From the NCBI RefSeq assembly GCF_020215705.1, contig NZ_JAIWNB010000011.1:1-64000 (forward strand): a stretch of DNA of 64,000 nt, written 5' to 3'. The translations under genes were made by a program, and so were the position numbers. Below the pieces are notes generated by a model that worked only from the letters and a program-made list of their open reading frames with translations, was not told the DNA's origin and made no database searches. The stretch is from Nonomuraea aurantiaca. Its GTDB lineage: Bacteria; Actinomycetota; Actinomycetes; Streptosporangiales; Streptosporangiaceae. Shown here one piece after another: positions 33,872 to 42,657 of the stretch (position 1 is its first letter; the number at the start of each line of letters is the position of its first letter).

Positions 33872-34718
33872 ATGAGACAGACCCTGGCAGTCGCCGCGGG
33901 ACTGGCCGTCCTCGCCGCGTCCGCCTGCTCCGCACCCGCGCCGCCCCGATCCGACGCCGTGTCCGCCGCGCCGGCCGGGCCTGCCACCCTGCCCGCCCCC
34001 ACCGGGCCTCACTCGGTCGGCACCACCGCCCTGTACCTGAAGGACACCTCCCGCCCCGACCCCTGGAATCTCGACGCCGAAGCCAGAGAGGTCAAGGTCA
34101 CGCTGTGGTACCCGACCAAGCAGCGCGACGGGCAGCGGGCTCGGTACATGACACCCAAGGAATCGGAGCTCCTCCTGAAAGGCACCCTGATTGCGAGCGC
34201 GCCGGACGACACGCTGAGCAAGACCCGCACGAACGCCATCCCGCTCCCGCATCGCCATGGTCGGCCAGTCGATCGGTGGGTCGAGCGCCATGGCGACCAT
34301 GCTCGAAGACCCTCGAGTGCGGGCCGGGATCGACATGGACGGCACCGCGTACGCCCGGATTCCCAAGAGCGGGTTCTCCCGGCCGTTCATGTTCCTGGGT
34401 TCGGCGCAGCACGTCTCCGGAGGTCCCGCCCCCACGTGGGACCGCGACTGGAAGCTGCTCTACGGATGGAAGCGCTGGATCGTGCTGACAGGCACCGAAC
34501 ACCAGTCCTTCACGGACACTCCGCTGCTGTCGGACGCCCTCGGCATCAAACCCCTGCCCGGCGGCCTGCCGGCGGCGCGCACCGCCGAACTCACCCGCAC
34601 CTACGTGGCGGCCTTCCTCGACCACCACCTGAAGTCACAGCGGCAGCCCCTGCTGGACAAGCCGTCCTCGCGCTACCCCGAGGCCAAGTTCTGCCCTGCG
34701 GCCTGCGCTCATTCCTGA
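33872..34718 (+). pseudogene. Broken PAF-acetylhydrolase-like lipoprotein (alpha/beta hydrolase)
   Basis: The 5' part (33872 to about 34240) has a good ribosome site (AAGGGA), a lipoprotein signal (LAVLAASACSA) and EVKVTLWYPTKQRDGQRARY. The 3' part continues in another frame from about 34245: RIAMVGQSIGGSSAMATMLE (nucleophile Ser in GQSIGG), then AGIDMDGTAYARIP, and ends at 34718. Compared with the family, about 100 residues between TNAIPLP and the nucleophile elbow are deleted and the frame is shifted. It cannot make an active enzyme. Confidence 0.8.
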
Positions 34719-35023
34719 GGTCCGGAGGAGTGAGCCCCGACCTATGCTTGGAGGTTTGGGCGTCGGCGCGCGCGGGTGTCGGTGGGCGCATAGAGCGACG
34801 GGCCCGCACGAAACGCGCACGAATAAATCGGTTGCGGCGCGCGCCAGGCGACGCATAGGGTCAGTGACATGCGCTTTTACCTGTGATTCGTTGGGGATGC
34901 CAATACCCCGGCCACTCGGCCCCGCCCGGCGGTGTGTATGCCCGCCGACCTCGTCCAAGACGCGGCAGCTGAGCTTGTCGACCGGCCCTGGCCGCGTCGT
35001 GAATTACGTAAAGGAGCTTCCTC
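34719..35023. other. Gene-free interval before a small gene
   Basis: No gene is supported between the pseudogene and 35024. The sequence is locally less GC-rich around 34815-34905 and may hold the promoter for the small gene, but I see no clear hexamer pair. Confidence 0.35.
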
Positions 35024-35161
35024 ATGCGAGTTCGTTCAGGCAAGAAGAAACACGGTAAGAACCTCCCAGGACAGGACACCCCGCCAGTTCCCCGGCAGAT
35101 GCCGAGGATGCCGCAGCGGCCCATCGCGCCGCCCAGGCGCATCCCGTCCAAGGGACGCTAG
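35024..35161 (+). CDS. 45-residue basic, Pro-rich small protein
   Basis: The frame ATG at 35024 to TAG at 35161 encodes 45 residues beginning MRVRSGKKKHGKN and rich in Arg, Lys and Pro, with a repeated (Q)MPR(M)PQRP-type segment in the middle. AAAGGAG sits eight bases upstream of the ATG, a strong ribosome site, and two strong hairpins follow 23 and 69 bases after the stop. There is no membrane segment. The family is not recognised; a nucleic-acid-binding role is possible from charge alone. Confidence 0.5.
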   Translation: MRVRSGKKKHGKNLPGQDTPPVPRQMPRMPQRPIAPPRRIPSKGR

Positions 35162-35183
35162 TCCACTACCGGGATGGTAGTAA

Positions 35184-35265
35184 GTGCGGCGCGCGACCCA
35201 ACGCCATGGGCGCGCCGCACACAACCCGCGGTGCCCCGGTCCCTCGTTCGAGGGGCCGGGGCACC
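35184..35265. terminator. Double hairpin, bidirectional terminator
   Basis: Stem one GTGCGGCGCGC (35184-35194) pairs perfectly with 35210-35220. Stem two GGTGCCCCGG with inner CCCTCG/CGAGGG pairs 35230-35246 with 35249-35265 around a TT loop. They separate the small + strand gene from the thiolase gene on the minus strand. Confidence 0.75.
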
Positions 35266-35287
35266 GTCGCTTTACCGACCGGCAGCG

Positions 35288-36433
35288 TCAGAGGCGCTCG
35301 ATGATGGTGACGTTGGCCTGGCCGCCGCCCTCGCACATCGTCTGGAGGCCGTACCTGCCGCCCGTACGCTCCAGCTCGTGCAGCAGCTTGGTCATCAGGA
35401 TCGCCCCCGTACCGCCCAGCGGGTGGCCCAGGGCGATGGCGCCGCCGTTGGGGTTGACGGTGGCCGGGTCGGCGCCGAGCTCCTTCATCCAGGCCAGCGG
35501 CACCGGCGCGAAGGCCTCGTTGATCTCGGTGACGGCGATGTCGTCGATCGACATGCCGGCCTTGTCCAGTGCCCGCCGCGTCGCCGGGATCGGCGCCGTC
35601 AGCATGTACACCGGGTCGTCACCCATGAGCGCCAGCTGGTGGATGCGGGCGCGCGGGGTCAGCCCGTGGTCCTTCACGGCCTGCGCCGAGGCGATCAGCA
35701 CCGCGCCCGAGCCGTCGGAGATCTGCGACGCGGTGGCGGCGGTGATCTGGCCGTCCTCCTTGAGCGTCTTCAGTCCGGCCATCTTCTCCAGCGTCGTGTC
35801 CGCGCGGGGCCCCTCGTCGTCGGAGACGTCGTTGATGGGCGCGATCTGGTCCTTGAAGTAGCCGTTGGCGATGGCCTTGGCGGCCCGCTGGTGGGATTCG
35901 AAGGCGTACCGCTCCAGCTCGTCGCGCTTCAAGCCCCATTTCTCGCACATCAGCTCCGCGCCGCGGAACTGCGAGATCTCCTGCTTTCCATACCGTTCAA
36001 CCCACATGTCGCCGAACGGGAACGGCATGCCCTTCTCCAGCGCGGCCGTGATCGACGAGCCCATGGGGACGATGCTCATCGACTCGACGCCGGCCGCCAC
36101 GACCAGGTCCTGGGTGCCGGACATGACGCCCTGCGCCGCGAAGTGGATCGACTGCTGCGAGGAGCCGCACTGCCGGTCGATGGTGACACCGGCCGTGGTC
36201 TCGGGCAGTCCCGCCGAGAGCCAGGCATTTCGCGCGATGTCCATGCTCTGGGGGCCGAACTGCATGACGCACCCCATGATGACGTCCTCCACCGCGGTGG
36301 GGTCGACGCCGGTGCGGTCGATCAGCGCCTTCAGCGTGTGAGCGGCCAGGTCAGTGGGGTGGACGGTGGAAAGGCCGCCCTTCTTCTTGCCGACCGGGGT
36401 GCGGACCGCCCCGACGATGTACGCCTCTGCCAC
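35288..36433 (-). CDS. Thiolase / acetyl-CoA acetyltransferase
   Basis: A 381-residue type II thiolase. The nucleophile Cys lies in TIDRQCGSSQQSIHFAA (about residue 87). The catalytic pair near the end is in GGAIALGHPLGGTGAI and GLQTMCEGGGQANVTI. It catalyses reversible acyl-CoA condensation/thiolysis in fatty-acid or polyhydroxyalkanoate metabolism. GTG at 36433 is chosen because AGGAGG is six bases upstream. Physiological direction is not inferable from the sequence. Confidence 0.9.
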   Translation of the reverse strand: MAEAYIVGAVRTPVGKKKGGLSTVHPTDLAAHTLKALIDRTGVDPTAVEDVIMGCVMQFGPQSMDIARNAWLSAGLPETTAGVTIDRQCGSSQQSIHFAAQGVMSGTQDLVVAAGVESMSIVPMGSSITAALEKGMPFPFGDMWVERYGKQEISQFRGAELMCEKWGLKRDELERYAFESHQRAAKAIANGYFKDQIAPINDVSDDEGPRADTTLEKMAGLKTLKEDGQITAATASQISDGSGAVLIASAQAVKDHGLTPRARIHQLALMGDDPVYMLTAPIPATRRALDKAGMSIDDIAVTEINEAFAPVPLAWMKELGADPATVNPNGGAIALGHPLGGTGAILMTKLLHELERTGGRYGLQTMCEGGGQANVTIIERL

Positions 36434-36504
36434 AGTGCCTCCTGAAACCGAGCATTGTTCGGTTATTAGGGAGAGACTACAACAGAACGATGCTCTACGC
36501 CCCG

Positions 36505-37395
36505 TCACCCCGGGGGCAGAAGGTCCTCCACCGCGTCGATCCGGAACCGCCACCGGTCCACGATCAGCCCGTTCAGCGCGTCAGCCAGACGCAGCGCGAG
36601 CGCGCCGACCTTCTCGGGGTCGTCGCCGCGCAGCTCGATCGCGGTCAGCTCGGTGGCGAAGGGCAGGAGCTCCTGTACGGCGGGCGGACGGCCCTTCTCC
36701 GGGACCACCAGGACCCGTATGTCGCCGACCGTGTAGAGGAAATCGTCCGGCTTGATGTCGTCGCCTGGATCAACGGCAACTTCGGCGACCGCTTCAGCCT
36801 CGGTGTCGGCAGGCGCGTCAGCTTCAGCTTCGGTTTCGGCCTCGACTTCCGCGTCGACGGTCGCACCCGTACCGGCCTCTGTGGTCGTGGCGTCGGCAGG
36901 GGTGGCGTCCTCGGGCGCGGTGTCCGTAGCGCTGTCGTCGCTATCGGCCTCGTCACCTATGTCTGCCTTGGGGGCGCCGTCGAGGGCGCTCAGCACCGCC
37001 CGCAGGTCGTCCGCCGTCGGACGTTCCGGAAGGATCACCGCTGGACCGCCACGGTCGCTGTCGGCGGGATCGGTCACCTCGCCCCTGCACACGGCCAGCC
37101 CGCCGAGGCGGAAGGCGATCCCCTCGGCCAGGTAGCGGTCGAAGTAGTCGAACGGCAGCGGGCCCTCCGCCACCACCCGGCAGGCCCACACCTGTTCCAG
37201 CACGCCGCCCACCAGCTCGGGCTCGGCCTCGACCGGGGCGTGCACCCGGACGTCCACCGCCACGATGTCGGCGCCGTCCTCGCGGGCGTCCGGGTCTGCC
37301 AGCCGTACCAGTCGCAGGAGATCTGCCTGACTCGGTTTGGCGGGCAGCGCCGCCGTCGGGCCAGTACGCAGTCTCCGCTTAGCCATCCAGCCCAT
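36505..37395 (-). CDS. Hypothetical protein with acidic repeat linker
   Basis: A 296-residue protein that I do not recognise. An N-terminal domain (about residues 1-140) and a C-terminal domain (about 215-296) are joined by an Ala/Glu/Thr/Asp-rich low-complexity linker (about 148-213). There is no signal peptide or membrane segment. ATG at 37395 has GGAGG six bases upstream. It follows a sortase gene by 15 bases on the same strand, so it is probably the last gene of the sortase operon. Confidence 0.65.
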   Translation of the reverse strand: MGWMAKRRLRTGPTAALPAKPSQADLLRLVRLADPDAREDGADIVAVDVRVHAPVEAEPELVGGVLEQVWACRVVAEGPLPFDYFDRYLAEGIAFRLGGLAVCRGEVTDPADSDRGGPAVILPERPTADDLRAVLSALDGAPKADIGDEADSDDSATDTAPEDATPADATTTEAGTGATVDAEVEAETEAEADAPADTEAEAVAEVAVDPGDDIKPDDFLYTVGDIRVLVVPEKGRPPAVQELLPFATELTAIELRGDDPEKVGALALRLADALNGLIVDRWRFRIDAVEDLLPPG

Positions 37396-37410
37396 GACGC
37401 GCCTCCGCGT

Positions 37411-38169
37411 TCAGCCTCGATAGGAGCTTGTCATCGTCGCATAGACGATGATGTTGTCGGTGTAATGACCGATGCTGCGGTTGTACGTGCCACCGCAGGT
37501 GATGAGGTGGAGCTGGGCGTTGGCGTTGGCCTGGTTGCCGTAGACGCGCTGGGTGGGGAACGTCTTCTTGCTCGCCTGCTCGACGCCGCCGACGGTGAAC
37601 ACCGCGGTCGTACGGTCCTGCCGCTTGACCTCGATGGTGTCGCCGTTGCGGATCTCGTACAGGCGGCTGAAGACGGCACTGCGCGTCCGGGTGTCCTTGT
37701 GCCCGAGCATCACGGCCGGACCGGCTTCGCCGGGGGTGGACATGTTGCGGTACCAGCCGACCAGGTTGGGGTTGTCGGCCGCCGGCACCTGGATCGTCCC
37801 GTCCTTGGCGAGCCCGAGGGACTCGACCGGCGCGTTGATCCCCAGCCGCTTGATCACGATCCGCTGCGGCGTGGACGGCAGCATCGGGGGCGCCGGATCC
37901 GGCAGCGGCAGCGGCGGCGGCACCGTTGGGGCGGCCTTGAACAGGGCCTGCGCCGGCTGTCCCGTCGTCTTGCCGTCGGGCTGCACGGTGACGGGCAGCG
38001 TGTCCCGCTGGCTGGCCAGGCCGTACTCCTCGGGTGAACGGAGCACGATCAGCAGCCCGGCCACCACGGTCACCACCCCGGCCACGGCGGCGAGGATCAG
38101 CACCGACCTGAGTACGGTGCTGCCCCTGTCCTGCGGCGGCTCGCCCCCATAGGGGTACTGTCCGGCCAC
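37411..38169 (-). CDS. Class F-like sortase (second of two)
   Basis: A 252-residue membrane-anchored transpeptidase. One membrane segment (about residues 20-44) and a Pro-rich linker precede the sortase domain. The catalytic His is in VMLGHKDTRT, the Cys in LITCGGTYNRS and the Arg in NRS. It should cleave a sorting motif and join surface proteins to peptidoglycan. It starts 5 bases after the stop of a surface-protein gene that carries a candidate sorting signal, so this is a substrate/sortase pair. Confidence 0.85.
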   Translation of the reverse strand: MAGQYPYGGEPPQDRGSTVLRSVLILAAVAGVVTVVAGLLIVLRSPEEYGLASQRDTLPVTVQPDGKTTGQPAQALFKAAPTVPPPLPLPDPAPPMLPSTPQRIVIKRLGINAPVESLGLAKDGTIQVPAADNPNLVGWYRNMSTPGEAGPAVMLGHKDTRTRSAVFSRLYEIRNGDTIEVKRQDRTTAVFTVGGVEQASKKTFPTQRVYGNQANANAQLHLITCGGTYNRSIGHYTDNIIVYATMTSSYRG

Positions 38170-38174
38170 CTCGA

Positions 38175-39032
38175 TCAGCCTCTGGTGGCGGAACGGCGAC
38201 GCATCACGAGTCCTCCAACGCCGGCGGCGAGTATCAGTGCGGATCCGGTCAGCACGAACATCCTGCCGTCGGGACCCATGTCACCGCCACCACCTGTGTC
38301 GGCTCCGGCCTTGGGCGTCTTGGAGCTCTTGGTGGTGGTCTTCGTCGCGTGGGGCGTTTTGGTGACGGTGATGGTGTGCGTCTTGGTGGGCTTGGGGGTG
38401 GGAGTGGGTGTCGGCGTGGGGGTGGGGGTGGTGCTCGGGGTGTTGCTGCCGGTCGGGGTGCCCGTGGGGGTGGTGCTTCCGGTCGCGACGACGAGGTTCA
38501 TGGACGGCCCGCCGGAGGTTCCGGGCTGGCAGGTGTACCAGGTGGTGCCGTTCACTTTCAGCGCGAAATTGCCGCCCTTGATCGCGACCGTCCCGGTGGC
38601 GGTCGGTTTCAGCACCAGCGCCATCGTGGGCAGCGGCATCGGCGAGCCCGATGAAACGGCCGTGAACGGAGTGGCGGTCGCCCCCACAGACACCGGCGTC
38701 GACGGAATCGGGCTTCCGCTGGGGCTGACGGTGCCTTCAGCGACGACCGTGCTGTTGGCTGTGATCTGCGCGGTTGCCATCAACTGACTCGGGGTGGCTG
38801 TGGGCTGCTGGATATCCCAAGCGACTGTCACAGTGGCACTGGGCGTGATCGCCACAGCTGGAGTCTTCAGTTCCATCCGGAACGGGTAGCTGGTGCCGTT
38901 GCACGAATAGGTCACCTCAACGGGTGTGGCCATCGCGGCCATCGCCGGCACGACCCAGAAGATACCCGCACCCGCTAAGGCCAGGCCAGATGCCTTGAGG
39001 GCGAGGCGGTGCCTCGCCTTGGAGGTCAGCAC
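38175..39032 (-). CDS. Surface protein with C-terminal sorting signal (second of two)
   Basis: A 285-residue exported protein. It has a signal peptide (about residues 10-35), a mature domain and a Thr/Pro-rich stalk (about 185-245). The C-terminal sorting region is KTPKAGADTGGG, a hydrophobic segment (FVLTGSALILAAGVGGLVM) and a basic RRR tail. The KTPKxGxDxG motif is shared with the other surface protein in this cluster. GTG at 39032 is chosen because GGAGAAGGA is just upstream; a GTG at 39092 would add 20 residues. The ligand is unknown. Confidence 0.75.
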   Translation of the reverse strand: MLTSKARHRLALKASGLALAGAGIFWVVPAMAAMATPVEVTYSCNGTSYPFRMELKTPAVAITPSATVTVAWDIQQPTATPSQLMATAQITANSTVVAEGTVSPSGSPIPSTPVSVGATATPFTAVSSGSPMPLPTMALVLKPTATGTVAIKGGNFALKVNGTTWYTCQPGTSGGPSMNLVVATGSTTPTGTPTGSNTPSTTPTPTPTPTPTPKPTKTHTITVTKTPHATKTTTKSSKTPKAGADTGGGGDMGPDGRMFVLTGSALILAAGVGGLVMRRRSATRG

Positions 39033-39165
39033 TGTCCTTCTCCGTTTCAGCGCAGTATCAACAGGCGTACCAGAATCCCAGCCGTTGGTCACGGTTAGGT
39101 AGCGATGATACGAACTGTCCCTGTGAAGTTCGCGTAAACCCTACAAGCAAGCACTTGCCCGCCGT

Positions 39166-39942
39166 TCACCCCTTCTTCTTGGACAGGGTGGCGTACACGA
39201 TGATGTTGTCCGTGTAACTGTGGGCCGTCTTGTTGAAGACGCCCCCGCAAGTGATCAGCCTGAGCTGCGCGTTCTTCGTGTTCCCGTACACCCGGGCCGT
39301 CGGGAACGAGGACTTGCTGACCTGCTCGACCCCACTCACCGTGAACCGCGTCACCTTTTTGTCCGACCGGTACACGTAGATCTGGTCCCCCTTGGCCACC
39401 TCGGAGAGCCGGTAGAACACCGCCGCGCCCTTCTTTGTGCTCACGTGACCGTTGATCACCGCGGGGCCCACCTCGCCCGGGACCGGCGAGAACTTGTACC
39501 AGCCCGTGAGGCCGGGCTTCGTCAGCGGCGGCGTCGTGAGGTTGCCCTTGAGGTCGACGGTGACCGAGCCGATCGTGGCGTTGACCTTGATCTTGGGGAT
39601 CTTGATGCGGACCGGCGCCGCCTTCTTGGCCTTGGTCTTGGCCGGCGGGATCGGCGCGACGACCGGGGCGGCGGCCAGCGGGGGCGGCGCGTCGAGGCGG
39701 GCGGGGGTGAGCGGCACGTTCTTGCCGCCGGGGCCCACGGTCGGTGGCAGGACGAAGGCGCCCGCCGCGTTCTGGATCTGGACCGTGTCGCCCGGCTGCG
39801 CCTGCGGTCCGGGACCCGAGCCGTCGTCCACGGGCGGCGCCAGCGACAGCAGGCCGACCATGATGGCGCCCACCCCGCCCAGCGACCCGGCGATCAGCAG
39901 CCCGGGAAGTGCCCTGTTCAGCAGTGGCTTCTGCTCGGTCAT
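39166..39942 (-). CDS. Class F-like sortase (first of two, atypical Arg position)
   Basis: A 258-residue sortase with one membrane segment (about residues 14-34), a Pro/Ala-rich linker and the catalytic domain. The His is in VINGHVSTKK and the Cys in LITCGGVFNKT. At the position of Arg in the neighbouring sortase (NRS) this protein has Lys (NKT). If that Arg is the catalytic residue, activity may differ. ATG at 39942 overlaps the stop of the upstream surface-protein gene (ATGA), so it is coupled to its substrate. Confidence 0.83.
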   Translation of the reverse strand: MTEQKPLLNRALPGLLIAGSLGGVGAIMVGLLSLAPPVDDGSGPGPQAQPGDTVQIQNAAGAFVLPPTVGPGGKNVPLTPARLDAPPPLAAAPVVAPIPPAKTKAKKAAPVRIKIPKIKVNATIGSVTVDLKGNLTTPPLTKPGLTGWYKFSPVPGEVGPAVINGHVSTKKGAAVFYRLSEVAKGDQIYVYRSDKKVTRFTVSGVEQVSKSSFPTARVYGNTKNAQLRLITCGGVFNKTAHSYTDNIIVYATLSKKKG

Positions 39943-41300
39943 GACTCAACTCCTCCGGCGTGCTCGGCCTTGCGCCGCCGTAGCAGCAGCCCTCCTGTGG
40001 CGCTGCCCATCAGCAGCATCGAACCGCCCGCGATCAGCCCGTACGACCCGCCGCCCGGCGGCTCGGGCGCCTCACCGGAGTCGACCCCGCCCTTGGGTGT
40101 CTTGAGGACCTGCGCCTTGACGTACGTGGTCTTGGTCGTGGTCGGTTTGGGGGTCGCCGTGCTCGTACTGGTGTGTACGCTCCCCGGCACCACGCTCACC
40201 AGGCCGTCGTTCGTCCCCGGCGGGTTGTTGTGCGGGAGCGTGGGGGTGGGTGTGGTCGGGCCCGGGGTCGGCGAGCCGGTGGGACCGGTCGGGGTGGGCG
40301 TGGTCACGGTGGGGGTCGGCGAGGTGGGGGTCGGCGAGGTGGGTGTGGCGCCGGGCACCGTCACCTCGATGGCTCCGGGGTCGTTCTGGAGCGCGCACGT
40401 GGCCTGGTCGTGGATGGGCGGTTCGTCCAGGTTGGCGGTTCGCACCCGGAAGGCGTCCACGTTGGCGACCTTGGCCTCGGTGTTGGTGATCTCGATCGTG
40501 TGAGGTCCGTAAGCGAGCACCGGTGACTCCCAGAGGTCCTCCTGGGCCCTGGAGCCGGTCATCTCGCTGCCGTCGCGGTCCTTGCTCGGCTTGACCAGCC
40601 CATCGGTCACGGTGTCGCCGTCGAGGAGCACGCGCACGTCGCCGAGGTCCCGATCCCGCCGGGCGATGTAGGCGACCTGCGTGCCGACGAAGGACAGCTT
40701 CGCGCTCTCGCCCTGCTGGTCGGTCGTGTGCAGGTCGTAGAGGTAGTCGCCGAACTCCTTCTCGGTGTTGATCCGATGCCAGCCACTGGAGTAGGTGATG
40801 CTCTTGTGGTTGTTGATCATCACCTCGCCCTCGGCGGGCTGGAACCTGACAGCCAACGCGCCCGGCCTGACCCGGATGGTGCCTGGCCGCTTCACCAGGC
40901 CCGCGTCCGACAGTCCGTCGGGGAGCACCAGCTGGTCGCCGGGCACCAGTTCGTCCTGGTCCTTGCTGCCCTTCGGGCGGAGCTGACCGTTCCAGGCGCC
41001 GGTGATGTCGACCACGCCCTCGAGGTTCAGCGTCGACCCGGCCTCGAAGAAGCCCGGCGAACCGAACCGGCGAGTGCCCTGATACTTCAGCGCCCAGCCG
41101 ACATCCAGCATGCCGCCCTCGGTGAGCCGGGGCGTGATCGTGGCCTCCAGCTGCACGCTCGACCCGGCGACACCACCCGTGCAGAGATACTTCGCGACGA
41201 GCGAAGACTCCGCCGACCCCGGGGTGGATAACACCACGAACGCGGCTGACGCCGCGATGCCGACCGATGCGGCGGTGATCGCCTTACTCCACCGATTCAC
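39939..41300 (-). CDS. Large surface protein with sorting signal (first of two)
   Basis: A 453-residue exported protein with a signal peptide (about residues 1-30). The mature part includes a region resembling carbohydrate-binding/NPCBM-like folds (YGPHTIEITNTEAKVANVDA). A Thr/Pro-rich stalk (about 315-390) leads to the sorting region: KTPKGGVDSGEA, a hydrophobic segment and RRRK. GTG start at 41300. It is the first gene of the surface-protein/sortase cluster. The sorting motif differs from classic LPXTG, and the receptor is unknown. Confidence 0.78.
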   Translation of the reverse strand: MNRWSKAITAASVGIAASAAFVVLSTPGSAESSLVAKYLCTGGVAGSSVQLEATITPRLTEGGMLDVGWALKYQGTRRFGSPGFFEAGSTLNLEGVVDITGAWNGQLRPKGSKDQDELVPGDQLVLPDGLSDAGLVKRPGTIRVRPGALAVRFQPAEGEVMINNHKSITYSSGWHRINTEKEFGDYLYDLHTTDQQGESAKLSFVGTQVAYIARRDRDLGDVRVLLDGDTVTDGLVKPSKDRDGSEMTGSRAQEDLWESPVLAYGPHTIEITNTEAKVANVDAFRVRTANLDEPPIHDQATCALQNDPGAIEVTVPGATPTSPTPTSPTPTVTTPTPTGPTGSPTPGPTTPTPTLPHNNPPGTNDGLVSVVPGSVHTSTSTATPKPTTTKTTYVKAQVLKTPKGGVDSGEAPEPPGGGSYGLIAGGSMLLMGSATGGLLLRRRKAEHAGGVES

Positions 41301-41461
41301 GGCACACTCCGATCAACACAGTAGGCCGAAGGTCGATCTTAAGGTCGATATCCACCGAACACCGCAACTACCGGCACTTGTGATGAACCCGTGTCCGCCC
41401 CCGCAACCGGCAACAGAATCGTATTCTGTCCAGCACGACCACCCCCCTTTGGAGGCGACTG

Positions 41462-42607
41462 ATGCGGCGAGACCTCTTCGACGAGGAGCACCTGCTCTTC
41501 CAGGAGACCGTGCGCGAGTTCATGGCCCGTGAAGTCGTGCCACACCACGGCCAGTGGGAAAAGGACGGCATCGTCCCGCGTGATGTGTGGAAGAAGGCCG
41601 GGGAGGTCGGCCTGTTCGGTTTCTCCGTCCCCGAGGAGTACGGCGGCGCCGGTGTCACCGACTTCCGGTTCAACGCGGTCATCGTCGAGGAGATCATCCG
41701 GCACGGCGCGTCAGGGCTCGGGTTCGGGCTGCACAACGACATCATGGCGCCGTACCTCGTCGATCTGACCGATGAGGAGCAGAAGCGGCGCTGGCTGCCC
41801 GGGTTCGTCAGTGGCGAGCTCGTCACGGCGATCGGGATGACCGAGCCGGGCGCCGGGAGCGACCTGCAGGGGGTCAGGACGACCGCGGTCCGCGAAGGCG
41901 ATCACTATGTGGTCAACGGGCAGAAGACGTTCATCACGAACGGGATCAACGCCGACCTCGTCGTGGTGGTCGCCAAGACCGATCCCGCGGGCGGCGCGCG
42001 TGGCACCACGCTGCTGGTCGTCGAGCGGGGCATGGAGGGGTTCGGGCGGGGGCGCAACCTCGACAAGATCGGGATGAAGGCGCAGGACACGGCCGAGCTG
42101 TTCTTCGAGAACGTCCGCGTCCCTGTGGCCAACCGGCTCGGCGCCGAAGAGGGCCAGGGCTTCTTCCAGCTCATGAACAACCTGCCGCAGGAGCGGCTGT
42201 CCATCGCGGTGGCGGCGGTCGCGGCGGCGGAGACGGTGCTGGAGCAGACCGTCGAGTACTGCAAGTCCCGTCAGGCTTTTGGACGAAATATCGGGTCGTT
42301 TCAGAACACGCGGTTCGTCCTGGCGGAGCTGGCCACCGAGACGGAGATCGCCCGCCACTACGTGGACAAGTGCATCCGGGCGCTCAACGCCAAGGAACTG
42401 ACCGTGGTCGACGCCGCCAAGGCCAAGTGGTGGACCACCGAGCTCCAGAACAAGGTCATCGACCGCTGCCTCCAGTTGCACGGCGGCTACGGCTACATGA
42501 TGGAGTACCCGGTCGCCAAGGCGTGGATCGACAGCCGCGTCCAGACCATCTACGGCGGCACCACCGAGATCATGAAGGAGATCATCGGAAGGTCCTTCGG
42601 GTTCTAG
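41462..42607 (+). CDS. Acyl-CoA dehydrogenase
   Basis: A 381-residue flavoprotein of standard length. The conserved motifs are IGMTEPGAGSDLQGVRTTA, VNGQKTFITNG and the C-terminal QLHGGYGYMMEYPVAKAWID with TIYGGTTEIMKEIIGR. Glu in the YGGTTEIM region is the catalytic base in many members. ATG at 41462 has GGAGG six bases upstream. It starts beta-oxidation-type dehydrogenation of an acyl-CoA; chain length is unknown. Divergent from the surface-protein cluster. Confidence 0.9.
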   Translation: MRRDLFDEEHLLFQETVREFMAREVVPHHGQWEKDGIVPRDVWKKAGEVGLFGFSVPEEYGGAGVTDFRFNAVIVEEIIRHGASGLGFGLHNDIMAPYLVDLTDEEQKRRWLPGFVSGELVTAIGMTEPGAGSDLQGVRTTAVREGDHYVVNGQKTFITNGINADLVVVVAKTDPAGGARGTTLLVVERGMEGFGRGRNLDKIGMKAQDTAELFFENVRVPVANRLGAEEGQGFFQLMNNLPQERLSIAVAAVAAAETVLEQTVEYCKSRQAFGRNIGSFQNTRFVLAELATETEIARHYVDKCIRALNAKELTVVDAAKAKWWTTELQNKVIDRCLQLHGGYGYMMEYPVAKAWIDSRVQTIYGGTTEIMKEIIGRSFGF

Positions 42608-42620
42608 AACCCCGACGAAT

Positions 42621-42646
42621 GACGCCCTCCGACCGAGGAGGGCGTC
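42621..42646. terminator. Bidirectional terminator
   Basis: GACGCCCTCC (42621-42630) pairs perfectly with GGAGGGCGTC (42637-42646), followed by TTCGTC. It separates the convergent acyl-CoA dehydrogenase and protease genes. Confidence 0.8.
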
Positions 42647-42657
42647 TTCGTCCGTGG

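Noticed and set aside
36490-38037. Long + strand open frame opposite the hypothetical protein and sortase
   Set aside because: It covers genes with clear motifs on the opposite strand; its translation is low-complexity (Arg, Gly, Val) as expected for antisense frames in high-GC DNA.
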